Positions 1 to 11,828 of a stretch of 64,000 bases of DNA are shown here, one piece after another. A program made the translations under genes and the position numbers. Each line of letters opens with the position of its first letter. Within the stretch, counting starts at the first letter, position 1. The notes under the pieces were generated by a model. It ran no database searches and was not told where the DNA came from. It worked only from the letters and a program-made list of their open reading frames with translations. The stretch is from Apostichopus japonicus (Eukaryota > Echinodermata > Holothuroidea > Aspidochirotida > Stichopodidae): assembly GCF_037975245.1 (NCBI RefSeq), contig NC_092566.1:7668001-7732000 (forward strand), written 5' to 3'.

Positions 1-211
1 GCTGTATCGTTTGTATACTGTGCTGTGTGTATTGACCGCAGCTGTATGTACTGACTGTACACTAGTGTCTAATTACCGACGGCAGCAAGCTGTGTGTGTA
101 TTTTCGGGGATCGATGGTGGTGTTTAACACTTTTGTTACACCTCATTTGAAACAAGGTCAAATTACCGGCATTAGACGTTTCTTTTTGCGCGAGTTGTCA
201 CACCCTTTAAT
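1..211 (+). repeat. Dispersed repeat, left arm of a 27.6-kb inverted pair
   Basis: Almost the whole stretch matches the reverse complement of about 27567-27790, including landmarks GTACACTAGTGTCTAATTACC, ATCGATGGTGGTGT and GACGTTTCTTTTTGCGCGA. The match stops near 211. The left edge is cut by the window, so the full element is not visible. Confidence 0.8.
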
Positions 212-2949
212 GAATGAGTATAGTGTCCTTGCATACTTCCTAATTGGTTAGCTTCTACTCTTCTGACATGATCTAATTTACTGATGAAAATGTTGACTGA
301 TGAACGAACAAACATCGGAGTTTGTGCTTGAACGCTCACCCCCCTCCCCCCCCCCCCCCTAAGAGGTCCACGATGTGACCCGAAAGGAAACAAACTGTTT
401 ACTGCCACCATACTCCTCCCAATCCCAGCCCACATTCCCCTGTAAAATGTATGAAAAAAATATATATACAAAATGCGATGTTCGTCTCATCTTATGATGG
501 TACCGATGATTTTATATAGCTTCTCGAGCTTTGCTCAGAAGCACACCACATCATCATTTACAAGGAATAGAAGCCACAAGGTGAAATGTTAGGCGAGGCT
601 CTCATTCAAGTAACACCTATGTAAGAATTAAACAACACACAATGAAAGGTACTTGTTGCATATTCAGTTATGTAAATGACGTAGAAAATATAACCACCCC
701 AAAATAGTAGCGAAAGACGTGGAATAAAATGATATTCAATCATATCGTCCGAATTTGAACCCAAAATATACCGTAGTTATTCTTCGTTCTACGTCATATG
801 ATATGAAAATCTTGATTCCACTAAGGAATTTGGGTTGTTGGTATTCCGCGTTTGCGACATCACTGAATTGTCACCTTCGTCATGTGTCAACGAGGGGTCT
901 AAATCCGGGTGCCCTTAAAATACCATGAAGGTGATTAAAGAAATTTAAAGAATCAACAGTAGATTTTTTCGTCCACAAACGTTTATATCGACACAAACAA
1001 AGAAAAGAAAAAAGGAACAACGAAAACGTCCTGCATTTTCTCCATACTATAATGCTCTTTCTTTGTCACTTTTGGTAAAGCTGAAATGCCAAAATCCATT
1101 TTATCGATTTTAGTGGTTAGGTGGTTAGTGGTAAGAGGAATCTGATATTAAGGTGTAGTATATCCGAATTGTATTGGTAGAAGGCAATATGATAGTTTTA
1201 ACCCAGGTTTTGTAAGTCCCCCCGCCCAATTAATGGGGCGGGGCAACAACTGTGAAATGTGCTTTGTGCGTACCCCAACCACCCCCCCCCCCCCTCCCAA
1301 ACACACACACCCGGCCGCTTTAAGCCGTTGTTCTATACCTCAATCTATCTTTACCACATATTAAAACAACTCCACTCCCAAGTTGAGGTAACACCGTCCA
1401 TTTATTTGTCCCAGTCCAGGGGTTGCCAAAAGGCGGTCCGCGGATCAAATTCGGCCTTCGAATGATTTCAATCAGACCCGAGAAAAAAAAAATCGGCCCA
1501 CAATCGTACACTCACCGGGTTTGTATAGGCCTTTACGTTATTGGGCTTCAACGTCCTACTATATCGTCTACACTCAAGTTTGTTAAATCAATAGATATAG
1601 GGAAAATTTGGTTCCCACTGGCCCATTGCTGCAACAATTGTTTTTTAGGGGGGGGGGTTATCGGAGAAAATGAATTGAACCCCCCTGCCCTAGTCTAAAC
1701 TGTTCCTGACAAAGCGAGACGAGTAAAATATGTTTCCATGAGTCTGAGAAGTGCCATCATAGTTGCATTATACTCGTTTATTTTCCAACTCAGTCTCTTA
1801 TAGAGACTAAAAACAATGGTTCATAATTTAAATTTCTGCCACTGGTCGTACAGGTTTTATCATTTGTGAAATATTTAAGCTTTTTTTGTTCAAACAAAAC
1901 GGAGACCTCTTTAAATGCCATTCCTGAGTTGTCAAGTATGTTTGAATCCGGGTGTCAAATACAATTGGAGCGAGATGACTGGACATCTTGAAAACATAAT
2001 AGGACTGATAGTCCCATAGAGATTCTTTCGATGCTTTGATCTAAATTTAGGCTTCTTCTTATCCGGTTTCGTCCGTAGAATATGACCACCACAACTATGC
2101 TGTCGAATGGGCATGACACGGTGATATTTCATGATGTGGTTGACGTCATATGCTAAATTTAAATGTTCGACTTGTCTAAAGACGTTTTCCTCTGTCGCGT
2201 ACGCGCTCGATGAAGCAGTATGCTGATGTCATCGGGATGCATTTCATATAGAAAGGAAATAATGTAAGAGAAGTTATCTGGTGATCAAATATAACATAAC
2301 CATGTTATCTTTGGAAGATTTGATAACCATGACAACCAGGCAAAGCAAACCAGATATGATGTAACATTTGAACCTTACTTTTATCGGTAACCACAGAAAC
2401 AAGGAAAATATTTTATTTAATTAACAGCAATATGTCAATTTTTGTATATGGTACATTTGACTCACCGAATAGCTGAGTAATGACAAATTCTTCCACTTCA
2501 AGAACCGATTAAATAGTCATATTTTGTAAACTTGTCACTCTTGTGATTTATAAAGAAATTTTTAATTGATGAGTTAAACTGAGGCAACGTAGAAGATAAT
2601 GTAATATTTATCATTTTAAGCTTCGCAAGAAACAACGGTATCTGAAGAAAACCAATAATAATTGATGGTATACTTATTGGAAGAATTACGAGCGTTTGTT
2701 CTAACATTTGACATCATTTAATCAGTCGATGTATCGCTATATAGTAATTCAATGTATCCGCTAGTATACTGTACGTTATCAAAGTATTTTAATCATGTCT
2801 CATTCTACGAAATACATTTTTACTTTAAAATAGTATATAAGAATTGATACATTTTGAACGGAGGAATGTTAAATGTGATCTAATGCATAAAATCAGTCTG
2901 AGTTAAATGCTGTTGTTTTTTTTTACGAATAAGCCATAACCCACTGGGA
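212..2949. other. No gene recognised
   Basis: AT-rich sequence with C-runs near 340-359 and 1279-1296 and a G-run near 1650-1659. Open frames are short and look random. Confidence 0.6.
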
Positions 2950-3600
2950 AAAACTCCTGTTCGCCGAGTGGCATACTTTCTCTTTGAAAAGGGGCTTGGG
3001 TGGTTTTAATATGAAACAGTTGTCTTTTTGTGGTGTATTTTATGTGACGATATGCTGAAAAATTCTGTAACGAGGTTACAGAAAACAAAGGCAGGCGCAA
3101 ATTCCACCGACCGACTGGTACCCGACGCGACTGCGACGAAAAATCCGCCGCCTTCGCACTCGGGCCGGTGCAAAATGGCGCGAAATTGTGTTCACGACCC
3201 GACCTAGATCCGACAGTCGGTCCTCGTCGTGACCAAATCGGATATATCAAACATATTTGATATTTTTTCGCGGCGTCGGGGCCCGTCGCGTCGCAGTTGA
3301 GTCTGGTCGTGGCAGTTTGCGGCTGTCCACGACCAGACTACGATCCGATCAGGTGACGGCTGCAGGAAGTCAAAACGGCTTCCCCCGTATGGACTGATGA
3401 ACGTGAAATTAAACTGTCGTGTCGGGTCGGGCTATTGTGCGATCCCACGGTAACGCGACTATAGGTGGCCACGACTGTCTCCAACTCATTCCCGACCCGC
3501 GTCGCGTCGGGTCGCCTCGGGTCGCGTCGGGTCGCGTCGGGTCGGGTCGCCTCGAGTCGTGTCTGGTCGCGTCGGGTCGCGTCGGGTCTGTGCAATTTGC
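2950..3600. repeat. GC-rich patch with hairpin and decamer repeats
   Basis: This is an island of high CpG and GC in AT-rich DNA. It includes a hairpin at 3301-3338 with perfect 12-bp arms (GTCTGGTCGTGG / CCACGACCAGAC) and, at about 3494-3590, many near-copies of the 10-mer GTCGCGTCGG. Open frames in it are repeat artefacts. Confidence 0.75.
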
Positions 3601-5428
3601 GGCTATATTATCACAACTTCTAAGCCATGACTTGCCCGCTGTAAGCCTTCACTCCGACCACTGTAGTGAAACGCTTTTTTACTTCTGTTTTTGCAGAACG
3701 ATCCTTCAAAATAAGAGGGCGCTCTCCTGTTAAGATTTACACAACCGACACAAGAACACATTCATTTACAGAATAAACATAGATTCCCAACCATTTTGAA
3801 GGAATGTTCTTGAAATTTGTGCTTGAATGTATTTAAAACTATATGTTATATGACATATCCTACATGTCTTAACATGTTGTGTTTTGTTTGTGAATTTCAC
3901 AACAATACATTAATTAAACAGCAAACAATTTCAACCTTTAAACGGAATTAACCAACAAATCATCGTAAACAAATTAACATAGATCCATTTCTCAATAAAT
4001 GTTAGAGCGCCTTTATTACTGCAGCTAGGTCATTGAACATTCAGCTCATCATCAAAATGTCGTAAAATTTATTGGTATTTAATTGAATGTGTCGTTTTGG
4101 AACATGGATATAGGCCTATCGCTCAGAGCATCACTAGTGCATGTGAGACTTTTAGCGTTCTATAACACACAAGTAAGCCAAATAGACACAGACGTTTCAA
4201 AGTCCGTGTAAAACGATGTATAGTCACGCCATACTGTATCGTTCAAATGAAATGAACATACTTTTGAGCGACTAAAGTATTATCCTTCTCTTTTTGTTAT
4301 TTCTATTTATCTCCCAGTACAGTCCCTGCTTCCTTTTCACATATCATTTATTTTTTGTTGAAGTGTAATGAAAGTGTGGAAATGCCCATTTTCCAAAAAC
4401 TACGAAATATGTTATGATACTCTTATAGATATCCAAAACTTTCTGGAAAACTGTCAACATTCGTTTTAATTTGAGCCAGTCTTTTTCCCCTAAATGTTCA
4501 AATTACCAGTAACCCGAAATGACTCATTTGGGGCGTTTTCTCCTATAACGTTTTCCTGTACGGAAAGTTCAAAGGACACATCAAAACTGACGGCGTTTTC
4601 GGTGCGTGTGTAAAAATAGATTCTTTGTTTTCTATTAGGATTGCACAATTTAATGGTCGTTTTCCAGAATCCAGCTATACTACGTGCAAGAGACACTTTC
4701 CCTTCCATCCTCCAACTCTCCCACTTTCCCCTCCACCCACCAACTCTCCGTTTACAAAAGGGTTTAATACCTTTTAATGTTGTGAATATTTCGCCCGCTA
4801 CACTTATCAAACCCAATCAATGCTTGAATGTCTTATCATGAAGTCAATTGTTAACGTCAGCATGCACCCGAATACTCCTTTATTTCTTCTGTTCTCCCTC
4901 TCCACAAGTCACAAAGTTCTTCAAGTACTTCTTGACATTTTGCAGCGCGTTGGAAGATATCTTTAAAGGTGGGGTATGGGTGTGATGGGTAGAGTAGCGT
5001 AGGGTTAAAATGAAGCGAACTGTCGGTGAATTTTCCTGACAAACGTTATGAAGTTACTAAACTGTCCAATTCTCGGCACCAATTTGAACAAATTGGGAAT
5101 GGGAAGGGGATAGATAGCCCATTACGAACATTCATTAACCTACTAGAGATTAGGATCACTTACAGTCACTCGAGATAGAACCTGGGCACGAAAACCAAAC
5201 AATTTGACTCTCTCTCAACCTCGGTCGCCTTTTCATTGAGACTGTAACCGTATGATCATGACGATGTTACGTCAAATGAGTACCTTGGGTCCCTCATGTC
5301 CCTCGTGTCCCTTGTGTCGATATCGAATCGGGCTAAGGATTGCGTTTGATATCCTACTCTTAATGTAGAATGAATTTCGCTATTACATTGGTACAACATC
5401 ATTGTAAGATAGCGGCGACATTGCGGAA
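3601..5428. other. No gene recognised
   Basis: AT-rich, unremarkable sequence; nothing supported. Confidence 0.6.
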
Positions 5429-5436
5429 CAGGTTAC

Positions 5437-5663
5437 GGTGACATCCCTTTGTTCCGACGTCTCTATGTTCCGACGTCTCTATATTCCGACGTCTCTATGT
5501 TCCGACAAAAAGAAATAATTCGGGACAATTTTTTTATCCAAAAATTCGTTTGTACCAAGAAAACAAGTTTTTTTGGATAATAAAAAATTGTCCCTAATTA
5601 CTTCTTTTTGTCGAAACATAGAGACGTCGGAATATAGAGATGTCGGAACATAGAGATGCAACC
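5437..5663. mobile_element. MITE-like foldback element with 8-bp target duplication
   Basis: The 227-bp element has inverted arms of about 100 bp separated by a short spacer (about 5540-5570). The ends are GGTGACATC and, on the reverse, GGTTGCATC. Each arm repeats the motif CTCTATGTTCCGACG two to three times. CAGGTTAC flanks both ends (5429-5436 and 5664-5671), as expected for an 8-bp target site duplication of a hAT-type element. There is no transposase, so it is non-autonomous. Confidence 0.82.
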
Positions 5664-5671
5664 CAGGTTAC

Positions 5672-8600
5672 CTGCCACTTTAGTGCAAGTTTTTTTTCTG
5701 GTGGCATACTCCTATTTGAGTCTATATCCATCCGCCTGATTGTTCTCCTATCTCAGGAATCGTGCCAAACTACAAAAGGAATACATCTTTTTGATACGTT
5801 TACGGGTATCAATCAGGACCTGGTTGCCTGTGGCTTGCATGTTGAAGAGCAGGAATGGAAGTACATATGGTGCAACAATTGGGTCAATTTTTGAGGCAAT
5901 TTTAGACCCCTTTAGGCCTCCTAGGAGCAGCGTACGAAAATTGTTTACTACTGTGTGAAGAGGTTTGTTTACAAGTGACGAACCTTCAGGCTCGGATAGC
6001 AAAATGTCTACACGGTCATGATACGGAAAATTGATGGTGCCATGAAAGGCCAATTTGTCAGCTATCCAGTGATGGGTAGAGTTTAGATAGTGAGAACTTA
6101 TATTTAGACTTAGAGACCACATTACTTTTATGATTTAGTGTGTAAGTCAATTGGACTTTTAACGGGCGTATGCTAGCTTCTTGATATGTCGCGGAACTGG
6201 TTACCCTCCACTCAGTGCAATTTTTCTTCTTGAGACTTCTTGACATTTCAAGAAGACACAGTTCTACACTATTTGTCAGGAATGAAAACAACGAAGGTAT
6301 TTGTTTTCCTGAAAGCTGAATCATTCTGAAGAATTGTCCAGATGAATTCATTGTCATGGTGATGAAACAAGTAAGTGTTGTTCATTTGTCAGCCGTCCTT
6401 GGAAATTCCTTGCAGCTCAAAGTACCTCAAGTGAAGGGAGATGATTGTTGCTGTGATATTAGTTTCTGTGGGATCGGTTTTGGTTCGTGGTGCCGTTATG
6501 GCCGACATTTTTAGGTTCCGCTGGCACCTCAAGATAAAGGACTATGAGATGGAATGTTGCATTGTCTTCTATACAAATTGTTTCTTTAGTTAACCCCATG
6601 CAGCTACAGCCACCTGACTTTGTGAAACATGTGTGTGTAATACTGTTCGTGCTGAGGTCATATAATACATCGGTCATTGTTAAGTCTTTGACTGACAGCC
6701 ATGAATTGTCGCTGTTGAAAGAAACATATTTACGAAAGATAATTAGTATAATTATAATTTAATTAGTCATCCCTTTCTTCCGTCCGTCTCAACCAACGTT
6801 ATATATAGCTCACATGTTCCCAGATGTAGCTAGTGTAACCAGCTAAGATTACATTACATTATCTATACACGTGAGTACATATTAGAAGCTATTCACTAAA
6901 ACATTTTATATATACATTTTATAGCATTTATTTTTGATGCCCTAACATGAAAATAATTTAAATTGATTATAGTTGTGAATTAACTTCATTTTTCTTCTGT
7001 AACCTGCGACGGACTTTCCTCTATCACCAAGTAATCGAATTAGCTTTAATGATCTTTTTTAAGTTATCCAAGGGCCCAAGTAAATTTACATGTAGTGTTC
7101 TGGTACGATTCTTGACGATACTGATGACAGGCAAGCATATGTCTGCATCTACCGTGTTGCTGACGAACATCATCAACCCTTTGCAAGCGGCATAGGAAAT
7201 AAAATGCGATGGCGCTATTCTTGTACTCTTTACAAACGCATTCAGTAATATTATGACGGCACTTACAAGCTTCCGTACGTACTTTCGTAAGAGAATAGCG
7301 CCACAACAGTGGACGGTGACTGCACATATGCCAATCGCAAATGAGTGTTTCGACCCTCTGGCCATAGAGCAAGGATTCACGCACGCCACCTAGAATGCTC
7401 CTGGTCGACCTTTGACCGACCGTCTTCGCCTCTCCCCCCCCCCCCCCCCGGTTTCTTTTACGACATCAAGGGAGACATGGACACGGGATCCTAGGCCACA
7501 AAAAGTGCCATACCGTCCACAGAAGCGTTGTGAACTTCCGCGTGCCCGAACCCTAGAACGATTTACACTACCAGCAAGGAATGAGTCTTTCGTCACCCTC
7601 TATATAGCATTGGCCATCACGTCAGCTGATAAAATGTATGTTGGAATTAAGATTTAAGGAGCAGAGAGATAGAAATACCTTATAAAGATAAAACGATATC
7701 ACTATGATACAGTGGGACTCGAACTCTTAACATCCGATCACCAAACCATACTTTTCAGTATTCAAGATTACAGTATTCAAACCTTTAATCACATTTCCCA
7801 TGGAAACAATACAACAAAGTTAACTGATTTATCAAGAACTTTATAAACTAGGCCTACACTTTGTGGGTTAGTTCGTTTTGAAAACAAACAAGGCTATTTG
7901 ACATGTTTTTGTGATAGCGTATATAGCCATCTTACACGGATTCAACCGAAGTTTAAGATTTGCTTATAACTTCCTCATAGGCACAATACAACAAACTCCT
8001 CCAAATGAAACCGTTCATATAATAGCAAATACAAAGCTGAAGGATTAGAAGAAGTCCATTAACGACTTTATTTGACTAGATTGAAACATAAACTGTCTGA
8101 CTTCTCTGAAGATTCGCATTTGGCTAATCCTACCAAATATGTCATAATTTGATGTATATGCCGGGAGTTATTTTCAGCAAGAACAGGGTATAATACACAC
8201 TTGAGAGTGGTACATCTTATGAAAAGGCGATTTGTCCAGTATTTTTTCCCCTTCTGCATTGAACATGGCATATAGCGCATACTTACTGATTTCGAATGTG
8301 ATTAAAGAATGTTAGAGCAATTATCTTGCGAATCCAAGCGAGCAATAGCTAGCTTCGTCCTTCTGAATCCAAGAATCAAACACTAGGGTTCGATAAAAGT
8401 GATATTCCCAAAATCCCCTAACCTATTAAAAGATCGGACAAATAAAGGGAGATACATGCATTTCCTTTGCGACTGAGAATACGATATAGAAGTATGGAAG
8501 AAAATCAAATAAAAGAAGAAATATGAAGATAATGTACGTGTCCATTTAACTTGTGATTATGGGTATATACAGTATTCTAAATCGCGAGTATATATGATAG

Positions 8601-9077
8601 TGTAGTGACTTTAGTTAATGCTTGAAACAATTCTCATTGATGACGATGTTAACTTATAGAGAACATTGAAAAATGTATCATTGATCGAAATCAACAACCA
8701 ATCGAGTTATTTAGCTTGTTTACATCCGGCACACATATCGGTAATTGATATTTTACTAATGTAACAAAGAGTTAATCTAGCAAGTAACATATTTTATATG
8801 AAGGTGGCAGTGTTCATTTTGCTATTCATTTATTTTCCTTTATGTACATCTTTTTTCGGGATTTGTAATCCTCTTTGTTTTCAAATTATTTACCTCGACC
8901 AAATTCATTTTATGTATTTTAGATCCTCCTGCAAGTAGGAACTCGCGAAGAAGCCAGCATTGGCTTATTAAAGCCACAAGCTGACCGAAGTCAGTCTCTT
9001 AGATTCATCTATAACGTCCATGATTATGAATTGTCAATTGGCAACAACTCTGTAACTGGACGACATACTTTAATCTT
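5672..9077. other. No gene recognised; a few longer random-looking frames
   Basis: Minus-strand frames of about 100-124 codons occur at 5748-6122, 6058-6357 and 7024-7389. None shows a recognised domain, and acceptable splice sites do not link them into one product. A C-run lies at 7433-7450. A tRNA T-arm-like piece is seen near 7712-7726 on the minus strand. Confidence 0.5.
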
Positions 9078-9144
9078 GGAGTGACTCGAACTCGGGACCT
9101 TATGATTGAAAGGCACCGGCGTTAACCACTGAGCTAACACTCCC
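9078..9144 (-). repeat. tRNA-like sequence, SINE head or tRNA pseudogene
   Basis: The minus strand reads a 5' GGAGTG that pairs with a 3' CACTCC, an A-box-like TTAGCTCAGTGGTT and a B-box-like GAGTTCGAGTC. The length is 67 nt, short for a tRNA, and the anticodon stem is imperfect (T-T mismatch). I therefore read it as tRNA-derived rather than a working tRNA. Confidence 0.6.
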
Positions 9145-10386
9145 ATTGCACCACTCAGTGTGTGTTTTATGAGGAACAGGAGAGGGACTTGGTGACGATG
9201 ACAGGGGGAGGTGGAAGTTAATACATATAGTATACCCGCCTTTAACTTTATTTCCCTTTATGCACATCATTTTTGGGATTGGTATGCAAACCGATTTTTT
9301 TTATTCAATTATATCCTACGGCCAAATCTGTTCACTGCACAGAAAGGTTGTAAGAAGCGGGGACAGGAAGAGATGAAACAGTATTGCTTTTTAACATTTA
9401 AATTTTTAAATTTTAAATTTTAACTTTCTAGCATTTTCTAGAGAACAGAGGAAACAAGAAATATTATCTAAGAGAAAAACAAAAGAAGAAGTTGAGAATT
9501 CAATATAATATTTCATATACTTTTATTCGTCGATATAGCAGAACATTTATTAGTAAAATAGAAAAACACATAATAAAAAGAATAAATTCATTTTCCATAA
9601 ATGTAGGATACTGGTTTATTCTCTCTCCAATGTGAAGAAATTATTTGATGTGCTTGCTATGAATATCATAACATAATATCACAACGCAAATTGTACATCG
9701 TAATAACCTTCTAAGCTATTGAAGATTATGACGGAATATGACGGAAGAATATGACTTTACAACTAATTTTAGGTGAAGTTTCCGGACAATTCTTTTTGAA
9801 CCTTTATATAAAAAGGTAGTTTGAGAAATATAAGTATAATATATAAAAACTTGTGATATTGAAAACTATGACAGCGAAAGCTTAAAAATATTCCAATAAT
9901 AGTGATTAAAATAACAAATAAAATTAATATGTTAAATATATTACTGAAGAGAACTTCGAAAATAAAAGAATCTTGGGTATCTTCCAATAATCAAGCAATT
10001 AAAATTGTTTAGTTCAATATACAAAGGTGAACAGTATACAAATGAATAAATAAAATTAATTAACAAGGTGATACGAAAGATCGGAAGACTAATGAAATAA
10101 GACAACAAATGCTTTTAACCTTCAATAAGGCAAAATAAATATTAAATTATAAATAAATACAATATAAAAAAAAGAGAAACCTCTCGATATTTTCCTGAAG
10201 GGCAAAAATCGAAATTGAATTGGCCAAAATTTTGAGAAAATTGAAGAATTATGAGGTAAGAAAACTTTTAATGAAGCAATATAAATAAATAAATAAATAA
10301 AAAATAAATAAATAAAGGAAACATGACTGATAAGTAATTGAATTAATATGAACGTAAAAGAAATATTAATATAAAATTAAATAAAT
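9145..10386. other. Very AT-rich DNA, no gene
   Basis: Low-complexity A/T sequence including (AAAT)n at about 10281-10316. Nothing coding is supported. Confidence 0.6.
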
Positions 10387-10970
10387 GTTCCATCTAAGGT
10401 TTGTATAAGCAGTTCGAAGAACCGTCACGTGACCCTGTTTTTCAAGTGCTATACAAGCATAAATAAGTATTGCAAAATAAATATTAATAAAAAGTTAAAT
10501 AAAGGTTCCATCTAAGGTTTGTATAAGCAGCTCGAAGAACCGACAAGTGACCCTGTATAAAGTGTTATATGAGAATAAATAATTTTAAACATTCGATAAA
10601 TATTGCAAAAGAAATATTAATATAAAATTAAATAAATGTTCCATCTAAGGTTTGTATAAGCAGTTCGAAGAACCGTCACGTGACCCTGTTTAAAGTGCTA
10701 TACAAGCATAAATAAATATTGCAAAATAAATATTAATAAAAAGTTAAATAAAGGTTCCATCTAAGGTTTGTATAAGCAGCTCGAAGAACCGACAAGTGAC
10801 CCTGTATAAAGTGTTATATGAGAATAAATAATTTTAAACATTCGATAAATATTGCAAAATAAATATTAATATAAAATTAAATAAATGTTCCATCTAAGGT
10901 TTGTATAAGCAGCTCGAAGAACCGACAAGTGACCCTGTATAAATTGTTATATAAGAATAAATATTCGTTA
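10350..10970. repeat. Alternating dimeric tandem repeat (118/133 bp)
   Basis: The phrase GTTCCATCTAAGGTTTGTAT occurs at about 10387, 10505, 10638, 10753 and 10886, with spacings of 118, 133, 115 and 133. One type carries ACCGTCACGTGACCC and the other ACCGACAAGTGACCC, in strict alternation for the first four copies. This is a higher-order repeat unit of about 250 bp. Confidence 0.9.
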
Positions 10971-11159
10971 AATATTGCAAATGAATGTAATGCACTTATC
11001 CATTGGTATAAGAAATGTCGTGAAAGTGTTCATAAAATCATTAATGTAGAATGTTGATAGACTTAGTGTACGTGTACAATACCCCCTGTGTATACATGAG
11101 AACGTGTACAAGCAAAATTCCCTTGATGTACATGTGAGTTAGAGTACATGGCTCTAAGT

Positions 11160-11279
11160 ACGAATATATTATTTTGTGTAGTTCCTACACACTACAGTTA
11201 AAAATGTGCCGAGTACGCATACGAGTAAACTATTTTGTGTAGTTCCTACACTAATATTTAAAATGTGCCGAGTACGCCG
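11160..11279. repeat. Two-copy repeat, about 62 bp
   Basis: TATTTTGTGTAGTTCCTACAC and AAAATGTGCCGAGTACGC appear twice in tandem, just beyond the protease gene's 3' end. Confidence 0.8.
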
Positions 11280-11465
11280 AATACTAGTACAGGTAGCTTA
11301 TGCTACAATTCGTGTACGATTACGGACTTACTACATATCTGGTTGGTGACAAAACGTGTTTTAACCCCTCCCCCCTCACCTCATCCGTCCTTCCCTCCCC
11401 TTCCCTACCAAAACACGCCCCACACATCCCTATCATCACCCCAGTTTGGAACTGCGGATGCCTGC

Positions 11466-11471
11466 TTTATT
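11466..11471 (-). terminator. Candidate polyadenylation signal overlapping the protease stop codon
   Basis: The AATAAA hexamer on the minus strand includes the TAA stop codon. I saw no other AATAAA close downstream. If used, the 3' untranslated region would be only about 15-40 bases. Confidence 0.3.
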
Positions 11472-11828
11472 TTGGACAAGTCTCCCCTAGTTTTATATTG
11501 ATCCAGGATAAATATTTGTCAACACGAGTGTAAACTCCCGGAGAAGGTAGCGTTGGTGAGCTCTCACAGAATGTGTTATCGCCCCATGAGGTGATACCCC
11601 ACAACTTCCAAGAACCATCTTTACTTTGGCAAACGAGTGGACCGCCACTGTCCTTCTTACACGTGTCAGCTCGTGATTCGCCAGTCAAGTAACCCGCGCA
11701 TTGCATTTTCTTTGTGACGTCAGTGCCGTAGACTCTTCCGAGGTTTTTACATTCTCGACTGCTGAGGAGGGGAACTTTGGCTTCAGTCAAAGAAGGCGAC
11801 GCAAGGTCGTAGTAATAGTCGATGAAAT
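11467..11828 (-). CDS. Protease exon 5: catalytic serine, substrate pocket and C-terminus
   Basis: The acceptor is ...CTTGTTATTCAG and the stop is TAA at 11467-11469. It encodes 119 residues: MQCAGYL, the RADTCKKDSGGPLVC active-site segment (D316, S322), WGITSWG and GVYTRVDKYLSWI, ending GETCPK. The two AAG codons at the active site read clearly on the opposite strand at about 11650-11663, so K320 is not a translation error. The stop lies inside an AATAAA hexamer. Confidence 0.94.

Noticed and set aside
5748-6690. Minus-strand frames that might be exons of one gene (6459-6677, 6058-6357, 5748-6122)
   Set aside because: An acceptor-like site exists near 6710, but no donor or phase links the pieces and no domain is recognised.
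9078-9144. Functional tRNA gene
   Set aside because: Only 67 nt, with an imperfect anticodon stem; it looks tRNA-derived.
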